From NCBI RefSeq assembly GCF_009793355.1, contig NZ_WTKP01000003.1, positions 310,001-374,000 on the forward strand: a stretch of 64,000 nt of DNA. Reading direction: 5' to 3'. The position numbers were made by a program, and so were the translations under genes. The DNA comes from Vreelandella zhuhanensis. Its GTDB lineage: Bacteria; Pseudomonadota; Gammaproteobacteria; Pseudomonadales; Halomonadaceae. The notes under the pieces are model-generated. The model saw only the letters and a list, made by a program, of their open reading frames with translations, was not told where the DNA came from and searched no databases. How positions within the stretch are numbered: the stretch's first letter is position 1; each line of letters starts with the position of its first letter. Below are positions 17,526 to 27,241 of this stretch, in pieces.

Positions 17526-17758
17526 GGGGTACTCCTTGTTCGGTAAACCTGACTAATTGTTGGGCGGTCAGGATTTAATTGAGAAAAAGGGTAGCCCTGT
17601 TATTATGGAATTACAATCCTGTTTGTTATTCTTTTTTGAAATATAGGTGTGCCTTGGGAGTGTGCAGAACGCCTGTGCAGTGTCGCTTGCTCTGGTAAAA
17701 TGCCGGCCTGTTGTGCTTCGCTACTTCATTTTTCCGCTGCTTTATTCTGGATGACACC

Positions 17759-18457
17759 ATGACCGCAACGTCACGCGATTTCCTGATAGCTCCCTCGATT
17801 CTCTCCGCCGATTTTGCCCGGCTGGGGGAGGAAGTGGATAACGTCCTGGCCTCAGGGGCTGATATCGTGCATTTCGATGTCATGGACAACCACTACGTCC
17901 CCAACCTGACCATCGGCCCGATGGTATGTGAGGCGTTGCGCAAACATGGCGTGACGGCGCCTGTCGATGTGCATCTGATGGTCAAACCGGTGGATCGTCT
18001 GATCGGCGATTTTATCGATGCCGGAGCCACCTATATTACCTTTCATCCGGAAGGCTCCGAACATATCGACCGCTCGCTACAATTGATTCGCGAAGGCGGC
18101 TGCAAATCCGGCCTGGTATTCAACCCGGCGACGCCGCTTTCGTACCTGGATTACGTCATGGACAAGGTCGACATGATTCTACTGATGAGTGTCAATCCGG
18201 GTTTCGGCGGCCAGAGTTTCATTCCAGCCACCTTGGACAAGGTGCGCGAGGCGCGGGCGCGTATCGACGCCTCGGGGCGGGACATCCGTCTGGAAGTGGA
18301 TGGCGGCGTCAAAGCGGATAACATCGTGGAAATCGCTCGTGCGGGCGCTGATACCTTTGTTGCCGGTTCAGCAATTTTCAAGGCGCACCAATCCAGTGAC
18401 CCCCATGGCTACGACAGCGTCATCCGGCAGATGCGTGAGCAATTGGCGCAAGGCTAA
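17759..18457 (+). CDS. rpe: Ribulose-phosphate 3-epimerase
   Basis: A 232-residue TIM-barrel enzyme that interconverts ribulose-5-phosphate and xylulose-5-phosphate in the pentose phosphate pathway. Seen motifs: [14 protein letters not shown] at the N-terminus, [17 protein letters not shown] (metal-binding His and Asp), DVHLMV, and [12 protein letters not shown] near the phosphate loop, then LEVDGGVK with the second catalytic Asp. The start at 17759 ([13 protein letters not shown]) fits the family; an earlier frame start has no support. It leads the rpe-gph-trpE cluster, an order also known from Pseudomonas. Confidence 0.96.
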   Translation: MTATSRDFLIAPSILSADFARLGEEVDNVLASGADIVHFDVMDNHYVPNLTIGPMVCEALRKHGVTAPVDVHLMVKPVDRLIGDFIDAGATYITFHPEGSEHIDRSLQLIREGGCKSGLVFNPATPLSYLDYVMDKVDMILLMSVNPGFGGQSFIPATLDKVREARARIDASGRDIRLEVDGGVKADNIVEIARAGADTFVAGSAIFKAHQSSDPHGYDSVIRQMREQLAQG

Positions 18458-18504
18458 AGAGAGCAGGTATAAAGAGACCGTAATAAAGAGGTCGTGATAA
18501 AGAG
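18455..18504 (+). repeat. Four spaced TAAAGAG repeats between rpe and gph
   Basis: The heptamer TAAAGAG occurs at 18455, 18470, 18484 and 18498, a period of 14-15 bases. The first copy contains the rpe stop codon and the last lies just before the gph start, where AGAGAGAAG acts as ribosome site. It may be a slipped-strand expansion of a ribosome-binding region; no function is known. Confidence 0.7.
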
Positions 18505-18511
18505 AGAAGAT

Positions 18512-19207
18512 ATGCATCCAATACTGGACGAAAAGCGCCTGTTGGCATTCGATCTCGATGGCACCCTGGTCGATTCCGTGCCCGACCTGGCGGTGGCAGT
18601 GAGCAAGGCGCTGCGCGAGCAAGCACTGCCCGAGCCGCAGGAGGAAGAAGTGCGCGACTGGGTGGGCAATGGTTCCTGGGTATTGATGGAGCGCGCCTTG
18701 AACTGGGCACTGGGCAAAACGCCGACGCCTGGCCAGTGCGAGCAGGGCCACCGCGATTTTCTTTACCATTATGGCTTCGCGCCTTTTGCCCGGACGCTTT
18801 TGTACCCCGGGGTCAAGACGACGCTGGACGCCCTGGCTAGGCTTCCCTTGCACTTGGTGCTGGTGACCAACAAGCCCGAGCGTTTCATCGAGCCGATCCT
18901 CACTCATTTCGATTTGGCCGAGCATTTCTCGCTGTGCCTGGGTGGCGACTCCCTGTCGCGCAAGAAGCCCGACCCGCTGCCGCTTACCCATTGCGCCGAG
19001 CATTTTGGTATTTTGCCCGCGCAATCTTTGATGATAGGCGACTCGCGTCATGACATCGCTGCCGGCAAGGCGGCGGGCTTTGCAACATTGGCCGTGCCTT
19101 ACGGCTACAATCATGGACAGCCTATCCGCCTCAGTGAGCCTGATGTGGTGCTTGACTCCCTGGAGCAGCTGCTTTCGCCTGTTCCCCATGCAACAAGGAC
19201 CGCTTGA
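18512..19207 (+). CDS. gph: Phosphoglycolate phosphatase
   Basis: A 231-residue HAD-superfamily phosphatase that dephosphorylates 2-phosphoglycolate, a product of DNA-end repair. Motif I is [15 protein letters not shown] with the nucleophile Asp; motif II is VLVTNKPE; motif III/IV is KKPDPLPL ... [17 protein letters not shown]. The cap domain lies between about residues 20 and 85. The start at 18512 ([10 protein letters not shown]) is chosen because it follows AGAGAGAAG; a GTG at 18494 would add six residues. Its TGA overlaps the trpE ATG, so gph and trpE are coupled. Confidence 0.94.
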   Translation: MHPILDEKRLLAFDLDGTLVDSVPDLAVAVSKALREQALPEPQEEEVRDWVGNGSWVLMERALNWALGKTPTPGQCEQGHRDFLYHYGFAPFARTLLYPGVKTTLDALARLPLHLVLVTNKPERFIEPILTHFDLAEHFSLCLGGDSLSRKKPDPLPLTHCAEHFGILPAQSLMIGDSRHDIAAGKAAGFATLAVPYGYNHGQPIRLSEPDVVLDSLEQLLSPVPHATRTA

Positions 19208-20703
19208 TGATGACCCCGGAACGCTTCCAAGAACTCAGCCTCGCCGGCTATAACCGTATTCCGGTTTCGCGAGAGGTGCTGGCGGATCTGGATACGCCGC
19301 TTTCCACTTACCTGAAGCTGGCCAACACGCCTTGGACTTTCCTGCTGGAGTCGGTTCAAGGTGGCGAAAAATGGGGGCGTTACTCGATCATTGGCCTGCC
19401 CAGTCATGAGCGTATCGAGGTTCGCGGTTTCACGGTTCACCATATTCGTGACGGCGAAACACAGGGCGTGACCGAAGTGGAAGATCCGTTGGACTGGATC
19501 GAGAAGTTCCAGGCGCGTTTCAAGGTGCCCAAGCTGGATGATCAGCCACGCTTTGATGGTGGCTTGGTGGGCTACTTCGGCTACGAGACCATTCGTTATA
19601 TCGAACCGCGCCTGCGGGGAGTGGAAAAACCCGACCCCCTGGGTGTGCCGGATATCTTGTTGATGGTGTGCAATGACCTGGTGGTGTTCGATAACCTTTC
19701 CGGGCGTTTGACGCTGTGGACCCACGCCGACCCTGCCGATTCCCAAGCCTTGGCACAGGCGCAGACCCATTTGCAGCAACTTGAAACGCGCCTACGTGAA
19801 GCACGCGTCGACCCGCAAAGCAGTGGCAGTGGCCGTAGTGCAGTTCAGGAAAGCGATTTCAACTCTGGGTTTACCGAAAGCGGCTTCAAGGCGGCAGTGG
19901 AAAAGATCAAGGAATACGTCTTGGCAGGCGACATCATGCAATGCGTGCCGTCTCAGCGCATGTCGATTCCCTATCAGGCCTCGCCGCTGGATTTGTATCG
20001 GGCATTGCGCAGCTTGAACCCTTCGCCGTACATGTTCTATTTCAACCTTGATGATCATCAGGTAGTGGGTTCCTCGCCGGAGATTCTTACCCGCCTGGAG
20101 GGTGATGAAGTGACCGTGCGGCCCATCGCCGGTACCCGTAAACGCGGCAAAAACGAAGAAGAAGACAAGGCGCTGGAGGCGGACTTGCTTGCCGACCCCA
20201 AGGAAATCGCTGAGCACCTGATGTTGATCGACCTGGGGCGCAACGACGTGGGGCGTATCAGTGAGATCGGCAGTGTCGAAGTGACCGATCAAATGGTCGT
20301 CGAGCGATATTCGCATGTGATGCATATCGTTTCCAACGTCACCGGCAAGCTCAAGCTGGGCCTGACGGCAATGGATGCCCTGCGCGCCACTTTTCCGGCG
20401 GGCACGGTATCCGGTGCGCCCAAGATCCGGGCACTGGAAATTCTCGATGAGCTCGAGCCGGTCAAGCGTGGGGTTTATGCCGGTGCCGTGGGTTATCTTT
20501 CCTGGCACGGCAATATGGACACCGCCATTGCGATTCGTACTGCCGTGATCAAGGATGGCCAGCTGCATGTTCAGGCCGGCGCGGGTATCGTCGCCGATTC
20601 AGTACCCGAGATGGAGTGGCAGGAAACCCTGAACAAGGGGCGGGCGATTTTCCGTGCAGTAGCCATGGCCGAACGCGGCCTGGATAACCTCGACGAAAGC
20701 TGA
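19207..20703 (+). CDS. trpE: Anthranilate synthase component I
   Basis: A 498-residue chorismate-using enzyme that, with TrpG, makes anthranilate, the first step of tryptophan synthesis. The N-terminal half carries the feedback region ([20 protein letters not shown], containing the LLES motif that binds tryptophan). The C-terminal chorismate-binding half has [29 protein letters not shown] and [15 protein letters not shown]. Length is typical. The ATG at 19207 follows AAGGA and overlaps the gph stop. I found no leader peptide with tandem Trp codons upstream, so attenuation of the enteric type is not supported. Its partner trpG is 3 kb downstream, beyond an oppositely oriented metal importer. 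Confidence 0.96.
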   Translation: MMTPERFQELSLAGYNRIPVSREVLADLDTPLSTYLKLANTPWTFLLESVQGGEKWGRYSIIGLPSHERIEVRGFTVHHIRDGETQGVTEVEDPLDWIEKFQARFKVPKLDDQPRFDGGLVGYFGYETIRYIEPRLRGVEKPDPLGVPDILLMVCNDLVVFDNLSGRLTLWTHADPADSQALAQAQTHLQQLETRLREARVDPQSSGSGRSAVQESDFNSGFTESGFKAAVEKIKEYVLAGDIMQCVPSQRMSIPYQASPLDLYRALRSLNPSPYMFYFNLDDHQVVGSSPEILTRLEGDEVTVRPIAGTRKRGKNEEEDKALEADLLADPKEIAEHLMLIDLGRNDVGRISEIGSVEVTDQMVVERYSHVMHIVSNVTGKLKLGLTAMDALRATFPAGTVSGAPKIRALEILDELEPVKRGVYAGAVGYLSWHGNMDTAIAIRTAVIKDGQLHVQAGAGIVADSVPEMEWQETLNKGRAIFRAVAMAERGLDNLDES

Positions 20704-20741
20704 GGCTAGGCCGGAAAGAAGGGAGTGCAACTGTCGTGGCG

Positions 20742-21671
20742 TCAGCCGTGCTTGTAGCGTTGGCGTCGCCATTGCCGGGCGATAAGCCCATGAGAAGGCG
20801 ACAGCAGCAAGGCCAGCAGAAACAGGGTGGTGGCTACCAGTACGATTGTGCCGCCCGAGGCCACATCGAACGTCACCGAAAGCGATAATCCGATGACCGC
20901 CGACAACACACCGACGCCCACCGACAAGCCCAGCATGACGGCAAAACGATCGGTAAGCAGATGGGCCGTGGCTCCCGGTGTGATCAGCATGGCCACCACC
21001 AGGATAATGCCCACGGTTTCCAGGCTGGCGACGATGGTCAGGGTCAGAAGCAGGATCAGCCCGTAATGAATCAAGCCGGTATTGAACCCCAAGGCCTGAG
21101 CCTGTTGTGGGTCGAAGGTATAGAGCAACAGCGGGCGGTAGGCCAGCGCCACGACGACCACTGCCAGTACGCCGGAAAATAGCGTGAGTAACAAGGCGGA
21201 AGGCTGCACCCCGAGCACATTGCCGAACAGGATATGCATCAGGTGAGTGTTGGAGGCGATCTTGCTGATGATGACGATGCCTAGAGCAAAAGCGGCAGTG
21301 AACATCAAGCCCATGGCGGCATCGGACTTGATCCGGGTGTGACGTTCTATTGCACCAATTCCCAACGAGGTCAGGGCGCCGGTAATAAAGGCGCCGACGA
21401 AAAACGGCCAGCCCAGGAGATAGGCAATCGCCACCCCTGGAAGAACCGCATGGGAAATGGCATCCCCCAGCAACGACCAACGCTTGAGTACCACGAAGCA
21501 GGAAAGCATGCCGCATATCGCGCCGACCAGTATCGAGGTCAGTAGGGCGCGTTGCATGAAGGCATACTGAAAGGGCGCGGCCAGTGATTCGGGAAGCCAG
21601 CCAACGATTACCATCAGGGCATTGATCAGCAGCTCGACCAAGGAAAAGCCCAGCATCTCGAATGCTTGCAT
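20742..21671 (-). CDS. Metal ABC importer permease (Mn/Fe/Zn type)
   Basis: A 309-residue permease of the ABC-3 family (SitC/MntB/ZnuB-like), with about nine hydrophobic helices. The conserved segment VVLKRWSLLGDAISHAVLPGVAIAY matches the manganese/iron branch, in which this cytoplasmic loop contacts the ATPase. The ATG at 21671 overlaps the TAA of the ATPase gene (TAATG) and has GAGGAG at correct distance; a GTG at 21680 is less likely. It is last of the three-gene importer operon and converges on trpE with a 38 bp gap that shows no obvious terminator. Confidence 0.9.
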   Translation of the reverse strand: MQAFEMLGFSLVELLINALMVIVGWLPESLAAPFQYAFMQRALLTSILVGAICGMLSCFVVLKRWSLLGDAISHAVLPGVAIAYLLGWPFFVGAFITGALTSLGIGAIERHTRIKSDAAMGLMFTAAFALGIVIISKIASNTHLMHILFGNVLGVQPSALLLTLFSGVLAVVVVALAYRPLLLYTFDPQQAQALGFNTGLIHYGLILLLTLTIVASLETVGIILVVAMLITPGATAHLLTDRFAVMLGLSVGVGVLSAVIGLSLSVTFDVASGGTIVLVATTLFLLALLLSPSHGLIARQWRRQRYKHG

Positions 21672-22456
21672 TATTGCCACTCCTCGGCTAAATCCAGCGG
21701 GGTGGCGACAGCCATACGTGCCAGCATATGTTCGCTCAACATCTGCTCTGGTATACCTTGATCGACCACGCCGCGATTGATCAAAACCACATGGTCGGCA
21801 TGCTGGCGTGTTCCCACCAGGTCGTGGGTTACCATGAGAATGGTGCGTCCGGCGCTGCGTTGTTGCGCCAACACCTTCAGAATCAAGCGTTCACTGACTG
21901 GGTCGACCCCGGCCAGGGGTTCATCCAGCAGCAGTACCTTGGCGTTTTGCGCTAAAGCGCGCGCCAGCAACACGCGTTTTTTCTGTCCGCCGGAAAGTGC
22001 GCCGATGGGGCGCCTGGCAAGATCCGACATGTTCACTGCTTCCAGAGCCTCTTCAACGGCCTGGTGATGCGCCCGGTCAGACCAGCGAGGCGGCAATAGC
22101 CGACGCCAGACAGTATCCTGGCGCATGAGACCGTAGCGTGCGGTCATCACGGCTTCTTTTACCGAGATCGGAAAATCCCATTCAATGGCTTCGCGTTGTG
22201 CCATATAAGCAATGGTGCCGGCCCGGCGGTGCTCGGAAAGGGAACCGCCGAATACCTGAATGGAGCCGCGTAGAGGCTTCATGCTGCCGATCAGCAAATG
22301 AAACAAGGTCGATTTGCCGGCGCCGTTGGGGCCGATGATGGCCGTCCATTGATGGGCCTTCAGTCGCAGGTTGATATCCATCAGTACCGGCTGGCCGTCA
22401 TAGGCGGCGTAGACCCCCTGAATGTCGACTGCAGACGAGTCAGGCTCTGAAATCAC
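21671..22456 (-). CDS. Metal ABC importer ATPase (Mn/Fe/Zn type)
   Basis: A 261-residue ATPase. Walker A is IIGPNGAGKSTLFHLL, Q-loop YMAQREAIEWDFPISV (the E-WDFP signature is usual in manganese/iron chelate importers), ABC signature LSGGQKKRVLLARAL, Walker B KVLLLDEPLAGVD and switch region LMVTHDL. The start is GTG, in a four-base overlap (GTGA) with the stop of the binding-protein gene and with GGGGG upstream. It energises uptake through the permease encoded next. Confidence 0.92.
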   Translation of the reverse strand: MISEPDSSAVDIQGVYAAYDGQPVLMDINLRLKAHQWTAIIGPNGAGKSTLFHLLIGSMKPLRGSIQVFGGSLSEHRRAGTIAYMAQREAIEWDFPISVKEAVMTARYGLMRQDTVWRRLLPPRWSDRAHHQAVEEALEAVNMSDLARRPIGALSGGQKKRVLLARALAQNAKVLLLDEPLAGVDPVSERLILKVLAQQRSAGRTILMVTHDLVGTRQHADHVVLINRGVVDQGIPEQMLSEHMLARMAVATPLDLAEEWQ

Positions 22457-23394
22457 TCCTGGATTCCCCCAAGGGTGTCGCGCAAGAGTTTTGCATTGTG
22501 ACGCATCAAGGCAAAGTAATCGGCTGCCGGCCCTTCATCGGAGCTTAGCGAATCGACGTAAAGCGGTCCTGCTATCTCAACCTGAGTATCGCGGGCTATG
22601 GCAGTGACATGGCGATCGGAGATGGTGCTCTCCCAGAAGAGTGCCTTGGGTTGACGGGTATTGACCAGGTCGATCACACGCATGACCTGGCTTGGGGTGC
22701 CTTCGGTTTCGCTATTGGTGCCCCAGATGCCGTTATGAGTAAAGCCATAGGCATCGGCAAAATAGGAAAATGCCGCTTCGCTGGTGATCAGCAAACGCTG
22801 GTTGTCGGAAATCGTACCGAGTAATTCAGTCAATTCCTGATGCAGGGCATAGAGGGCGTTGACGGTGTCTTCGGCACGCTGATGAAAGGCATCGGCGTGG
22901 GCGGGTTGCTTCTCGGCAAGTGATTCGGCAATCACGTTGACATAGGCAGCAGCCGCACGTGGGTCCATCCACATATGCGGGTCGGTTTCACCTTCGTAGT
23001 CGCCGGTGATAATCGGCAAGGTGGGATAATCGGCTTGTGCGGCCAGTTCCACCAAGGGAACGTCTTCGGATAAGGTGGCCCTGACCTGAGACATCCACTG
23101 TTCCAGATTGAAGCCATTATAGAAAACGATATCGGCATCTTCCAACGCCATGAAGTTGCTGGGGGTGAGTTCCCAGTCATGTGCTTCGGCGCCGCGAGGG
23201 GTGAGCGAGGTGACATTGCCGTGCTCACCCGCGACACGTTCAACCAAATCGGCGGGAACAGAGAAAGTGGCCACGATTTCCAAGGGAGTATGATTATCGG
23301 CCCAAGCCGTCGACACGCTTGTAATAAGCCCTATGTTTAGTGCAAAAAAACTTGAAAAAATAAGGCCTTTTGCATAACTGCGCACCTTGTGCAT
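22453..23394 (-). CDS. Metal ABC importer substrate-binding protein (SitA/MntC/PsaA-like)
   Basis: A 313-residue cluster A-I (TroA/PsaA) periplasmic metal-binding protein. The start at 23394 (MHKVRSYAKG, ribosome site GGGAGCG) gives signal peptide IFSSFFALNIGLITSVSTAWA; an extension to 23667 has no signal character. Metal ligands expected in the family are seen: His in GAEAHDWELTP, His in DPHMWMDP, Glu in TSEAAF, and Asp in LYVDSLS. There is no His-rich loop, which argues for manganese or iron rather than zinc. It is first in the operon, with a Fur-like box about 20 bp upstream. Confidence 0.9.
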   Translation of the reverse strand: MHKVRSYAKGLIFSSFFALNIGLITSVSTAWADNHTPLEIVATFSVPADLVERVAGEHGNVTSLTPRGAEAHDWELTPSNFMALEDADIVFYNGFNLEQWMSQVRATLSEDVPLVELAAQADYPTLPIITGDYEGETDPHMWMDPRAAAAYVNVIAESLAEKQPAHADAFHQRAEDTVNALYALHQELTELLGTISDNQRLLITSEAAFSYFADAYGFTHNGIWGTNSETEGTPSQVMRVIDLVNTRQPKALFWESTISDRHVTAIARDTQVEIAGPLYVDSLSSDEGPAADYFALMRHNAKLLRDTLGGIQE

Positions 23395-23414
23395 ATCGCG
23401 CTCCCGGCAATCAT

Positions 23415-23433
23415 GATAATGCTGACGATGATA
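23415..23433 (-). promoter_or_regulatory. Fur/Mur-like box upstream of metal importer
   Basis: GATAATGCTGACGATGATA on the + strand. Its complement agrees with the 19-base Fur consensus at 13 positions by my count, including the whole right half CATTATC. It lies 20 bases before the binding-protein ATG, where a repressor could block expression. The assignment to Fur, Mur or MntR is an inference. Confidence 0.4.
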
Positions 23434-23689
23434 GAGACTGCACGGAGCTCTTACCAGCATCAATAAACTATCGTGGCTAGACACATTTTCAATCGTTTGC
23501 ACTGGGTGGTGCGCCCGCATCCCGCACATTGGTGCGACCCCGGAATAGCAGCGTAGCACCCAACCACACCAAACGGTACAATCGGCCTCAATACCAACGC
23601 CTGCCGCACCGCAACTCATGGCATCGTGAGTGAGATTATGAGTGAACATATGCGCGCAAGACAACAAAGCCTATAGGAATCAAAAGCTT

Positions 23690-24292
23690 ATGCCTAAAAA
23701 GGTTTTGATGATCGACAATTACGACAGCTTCACCTTCAATATAGTGCAGTACTTGGGGGAGTTGGGCGCCGAGGTGCTGACCTATCGTAACGATGAAATC
23801 ACTGTGGAAGAAATCGAGGCAATCGCGCCAAGCCATTTGGTGATTTCACCAGGGCCTTGCACCCCCAATGAAGCGGGTATCTCGATGGCGGCCATCAAGC
23901 ATTTTGCCGGCAAGCTTCCGATTCTAGGCGTTTGCCTGGGTCATCAGGCGATTGGCCAGGTGTATGGCGGCGAGGTGGTTAGAGCGCCGCAGGTCATGCA
24001 TGGTAAAACTTCCGCCGTCGAGCATGACGGTACAGGGGTGTTTGCCGGCTTGGATAACCCCTTGGAAGTCACGCGCTATCACTCCCTAGTGGTGGCAAGA
24101 GAAAGCTTGCCTGGCTGTCTGGAAGTGACTGCCTGGACAAGCAAGGAGGACGTGACGCCCGACTTGATCATGGGGTTGCGCCACCGCGAGCTGGATATAG
24201 AGGGGGTACAGTTTCATCCAGAATCGATCCTGACCCACCAGGGCCATGAGCTACTGGCCAATTTTCTCAAGCGTGGCTCGAGCGCGGCTTAA
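23690..24292 (+). CDS. trpG: Anthranilate synthase component II (glutamine amidotransferase)
   Basis: A 200-residue class I glutamine amidotransferase that supplies ammonia to TrpE, and may also serve PabB (39.3-40.7 kb), since no separate pabA is seen in this window. Motifs: [33 protein letters not shown], the nucleophile Cys in [16 protein letters not shown], and the catalytic His-Glu in [10 protein letters not shown]. The start at 23690 ([12 protein letters not shown]) fits the family; a longer in-frame start is rejected. It leads the trpGDC operon. Confidence 0.95.
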   Translation: MPKKVLMIDNYDSFTFNIVQYLGELGAEVLTYRNDEITVEEIEAIAPSHLVISPGPCTPNEAGISMAAIKHFAGKLPILGVCLGHQAIGQVYGGEVVRAPQVMHGKTSAVEHDGTGVFAGLDNPLEVTRYHSLVVARESLPGCLEVTAWTSKEDVTPDLIMGLRHRELDIEGVQFHPESILTHQGHELLANFLKRGSSAA

Positions 24293-24372
24293 CGCTTGGG
24301 CGCGGCTTATTGAAGCTTAGATAAGTGCCATGCTGCGCTACCCAATTCCCTGAACGCGAGGACGTCCTTTTC

Positions 24373-25389
24373 ATGCAGATGCGAGATGCCATCAACGCGG
24401 TAATGCGCCGTGAACACTTATCCTTTGAAGCTACCCATAGCGTCATGCGGAAAATCATGACCGGCGAAGCCACTGATGCTCAGGTCGGTGGCTTCTTGAT
24501 CGGGTTGGCCATGAAAGGGGAAACGGCGGAAGAGATCAGTGCCGCCGCTCAAGTCATGCGTGAACTGATGAATCGCGTCTCGATCCATGCCGAGAATGTG
24601 GTTGATATCGTGGGTACCGGGGGAGACGGCGCCAACCTTTTCAATGTGTCGACTGCGGCAAGTTTCGTGGCGGCTGCCGGCGGCGCCCATGTCGCCAAAC
24701 ACGGCAATCGCAGTGTGTCTTCGTCTTCAGGCAGTGCGGACCTGTTCGATGTGGCAGGAATCTACCTGGATCTCAAGCCGGAACAAGTCGGGCGCTGTAT
24801 CGAGCAGGTCGGGGTAGGGTTCATGTTTGCGCCCAATCATCACCCGGCGATGCGTTATGCCATCGGCCCAAGGCGGGAAATGGGCGTGCGCACCCTGTTC
24901 AATATCCTGGGGCCGCTGACCAATCCAGCAGGTGCGCCGAATCAGGTATTAGGGGTCTATGCACCGGAACTGGTGCCGTTGATGGCGGAAGTGCTGCAGC
25001 ATCTGGGCAGCCGCCACGTCATGGTGGTTCACTCCGAGGATGGCCTGGATGAAATTTCTCTGGCGACACCCACCCAAGTAGCGGAATTGAAAGATGGTGC
25101 GATTACCCAATACACCATCACCCCGGAAAGCCTGGGCATCGAACGCCAGAGCCTGGCTGCGTTGCAGGTGGCGAGTGCCGAAGACAGCCTGCGCCTGGTG
25201 CGTGCGTCCCTGGTGGGCGATGGCGCAGCCGCTGATATAGTGGCCTTGAATGCCGGCGCTGCCCTCTATTGCGCCGGGGTTGCCGATGATTTGAAAGAAG
25301 GCGTATTGCTGGCCCAGGATGCTCAGGCATCCAAGTTGCCGCTGGAAAAAATGAACGAGCTGGCGAATTTCACCCGGGTCTTCCGTTGA
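24373..25389 (+). CDS. trpD: Anthranilate phosphoribosyltransferase
   Basis: A 338-residue enzyme that joins anthranilate to PRPP. The phosphate/PRPP-binding glycine loop is [19 protein letters not shown], followed by [17 protein letters not shown] and the anthranilate-contact region [14 protein letters not shown]. The metal-binding acidic pair is in [11 protein letters not shown]. Length is typical. The start at 24373 ([13 protein letters not shown]) has GAGGACGT upstream. It lies 80 bp after trpG and 34 bp before trpC. Confidence 0.96.
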   Translation: MQMRDAINAVMRREHLSFEATHSVMRKIMTGEATDAQVGGFLIGLAMKGETAEEISAAAQVMRELMNRVSIHAENVVDIVGTGGDGANLFNVSTAASFVAAAGGAHVAKHGNRSVSSSSGSADLFDVAGIYLDLKPEQVGRCIEQVGVGFMFAPNHHPAMRYAIGPRREMGVRTLFNILGPLTNPAGAPNQVLGVYAPELVPLMAEVLQHLGSRHVMVVHSEDGLDEISLATPTQVAELKDGAITQYTITPESLGIERQSLAALQVASAEDSLRLVRASLVGDGAAADIVALNAGAALYCAGVADDLKEGVLLAQDAQASKLPLEKMNELANFTRVFR

Positions 25390-25423
25390 GCGCTGTTTCT
25401 GTCCTTTTTGCGAAGAGATTTTC

Positions 25424-26233
25424 ATGAATCAAACTGTCACCCCTACCATCCTGACCCGTATCCTGGCGCAAAAAGATGCAGAGGTTGCCGAACGTCGTCA
25501 GGCGGTATCTGAAGCCGATCTTCTGGCATTGGCGGTAGAGCAAACGGCGCCACGCGGTTTTATCCAGGCGTTGACGCAACGCATCAAGGCGGGTGAGCCT
25601 GGTGTGATCGCCGAGATCAAGAAAGCCTCTCCCTCCAAGGGCGTTATCCGGGAAGTTTTCGATCCAGCTGAGATTGCCATAAGTTATGCTCAGGGTGGCG
25701 CGGCTTGTTTATCCGTGTTGACCGACGCGAACTTCTTTCAAGGCCATGAGGATTACCTGATTGCCGCTCGGGATGCCTGTGATCTGCCGGTAATCCGCAA
25801 GGATTTCATTACCCACGGCTATCAGGTATCCGAGGCGCGGGCCATTGGCGCCGATTGCATATTGTTGATTGTGGCGGCGCTGGATGACAGCCAGTTAGTG
25901 GACCTTAATCGACAAGCCATCGAACTTGGCATGGATGTGCTGGTCGAGGTTCACGATGCGCAGGAGCTTGAGCGAGCGCTCAAGCTGGGGCTTTCTCTGG
26001 TGGGTATCAACAACCGCAACCTCCACACCTTCGAGACGCGCCTGGAAACTACCCTGGAACTATTACCGCTGATTCCCGCTGAAATCCTGGTGATCACCGA
26101 GTCCGGCATTCACGAACAGGCGGATATCCAGCGCATGCGCAGCCACGACGTTCACGGCTTTCTGGTGGGTGAGGCCTTCATGCGCGAGGAAAATCCGGGA
26201 GAGGCCCTGCGCCGCCTGTTCTTTACGGCGTAG
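25424..26233 (+). CDS. trpC: Indole-3-glycerol-phosphate synthase
   Basis: A 269-residue TIM-barrel enzyme that closes the indole ring in tryptophan synthesis. Motifs: [17 protein letters not shown] with the catalytic Lys and Glu, [21 protein letters not shown] with the second catalytic Lys, and [19 protein letters not shown] for phosphate binding. It is monofunctional, as in pseudomonads and unlike the TrpC-TrpF fusion of enteric bacteria. It ends the trpGDC operon; the next gene converges 48 bp away, and no T-run terminator is evident. Confidence 0.96.
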   Translation: MNQTVTPTILTRILAQKDAEVAERRQAVSEADLLALAVEQTAPRGFIQALTQRIKAGEPGVIAEIKKASPSKGVIREVFDPAEIAISYAQGGAACLSVLTDANFFQGHEDYLIAARDACDLPVIRKDFITHGYQVSEARAIGADCILLIVAALDDSQLVDLNRQAIELGMDVLVEVHDAQELERALKLGLSLVGINNRNLHTFETRLETTLELLPLIPAEILVITESGIHEQADIQRMRSHDVHGFLVGEAFMREENPGEALRRLFFTA

Positions 26234-26280
26234 GGTCTTCACGGCATAGTGCGTCGTTACGCTTTATAAAGAGCAGAGCA

Positions 26281-26982
26281 TTACTCAGCCGACTCCCTGA
26301 GGGAGCTGCGAGTGGCGGCCTGCTCTTTTTGCTGATCGTCGGGGATTTGCATCCCTCGAACAACCGCAGGACGGGCGCCGACTCGCTTGAGCCAATTCAG
26401 CAGGGGGTTCAGGCCGGCCACTGCCTCGGCTTCGGTCTCTTCCTCACTGAGCTCCTCAACGGCAGTTTTCGCCCAGGCATAGCAGGCGATATCTGCGATG
26501 CTGTAGTGAGCGCCTCCCAGGTAAGGCTCCTCCTCTAACCGGGCATTCATGACTTCCAGCAAACGCAAGGATTCCTCGCGATAGCGCTTGATGGCCATGT
26601 CGCTTTTTTCCGGGGCGGCATTCTTGAACCAGTGCCATTGGCCTACCATGGGTCCAAGGTGAGCCATCTGGAAAAATAGCCAGCCCAATGTCTCGCTACG
26701 CTCTTCACCTGATTCCGGCAGTAGAATGCCGGTCTTTTCCGCCAGGTAAATCAGGATATTTCCCGACTCGAACAGCCGTCTCGGCTGCCCCGAGGCATCC
26801 TTGGCCTCATGATCGAGTAGTGCCGGAATCTTGCCATTCGGGCTGATTTTGCGAAATTCGGCGTCGTGTTGCTGCTCTTTGGTGATGTCCACGGCAATCA
26901 CCCGATAAGGCAAGCCGAGCTCCTCCAGCATGATGGAGGCTTTCCTGCCATTGGGTGTGCTCCAGGTATATAGCTCAATCAT
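26281..26982 (-). CDS. Glutathione S-transferase family protein (YfcG/Ure2p-like)
   Basis: A 233-residue enzyme with an N-terminal thioredoxin-like glutathione domain (residues 1-85: LYTWSTPNGRKASIMLEELG, then SPNGKIPALLDH with the cis-Pro, and FESGNILIYLAEKTG) and an all-helical C-terminal domain. STPNGRK in place of a Cys or Tyr at the active site is typical of the Nu-class YfcG/YghU group, which are disulfide-bond reductases and peroxidases. The ATG at 26982 follows AAGGAG; a GTG three bases before is in frame but worse placed. It is a single gene or paired with DUF2905, 35 bp upstream on the same strand. Confidence 0.9.
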   Translation of the reverse strand: MIELYTWSTPNGRKASIMLEELGLPYRVIAVDITKEQQHDAEFRKISPNGKIPALLDHEAKDASGQPRRLFESGNILIYLAEKTGILLPESGEERSETLGWLFFQMAHLGPMVGQWHWFKNAAPEKSDMAIKRYREESLRLLEVMNARLEEEPYLGGAHYSIADIACYAWAKTAVEELSEEETEAEAVAGLNPLLNWLKRVGARPAVVRGMQIPDDQQKEQAATRSSLRESAE

Positions 26983-27019
26983 CACGGTGCTCCTTTTAAC
27001 GGGGTCTGTTGATTCGAAA

Positions 27020-27220
27020 CTAGCGATTCACTAACCACAGTAGTATCGATAGCAGCAGGCTTGCCAAGATCATCGTGGTGACAGGAAAGTAGAAAGAGAA
27101 ATTCTCACGGCGAATGACGATATCCCCGGGCAACTGGCCCAGGGGAAGTTTGGAAAGCCAGGGCCAGAGCAGGCCGATAGCCACAATCACCAATCCCAGC
27201 ACGATCAGGGTTTTCGACAT
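27020..27220 (-). CDS. DUF2905 small membrane protein
   Basis: A 66-residue protein with two membrane helices: TLIVLGLVIVAIGLLWPWL and TMILASLLLSILLWLV, joined by the conserved loop LPLGQLPGDIVIRRENFSFYFP, the hallmark of DUF2905. Function is unknown. A strong ribosome site (GGAGGGAG) precedes the ATG. It lies 21 bp after the ydiJ-like gene on the same strand and may be in its transcript. Confidence 0.9.
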   Translation of the reverse strand: MSKTLIVLGLVIVAIGLLWPWLSKLPLGQLPGDIVIRRENFSFYFPVTTMILASLLLSILLWLVNR

Positions 27221-27241
27221 TCTCCCTCCTGAGAATATTGT

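Noticed and set aside
18368..19189. 273-codon open frame on - antisense to gph
   Set aside because: gph has intact HAD motifs on +; no support for the other strand.
19100..19206. Possible trp attenuator upstream of trpE
   Set aside because: trpE overlaps the gph stop, leaving no room for a leader peptide with tandem Trp codons or alternative stems.
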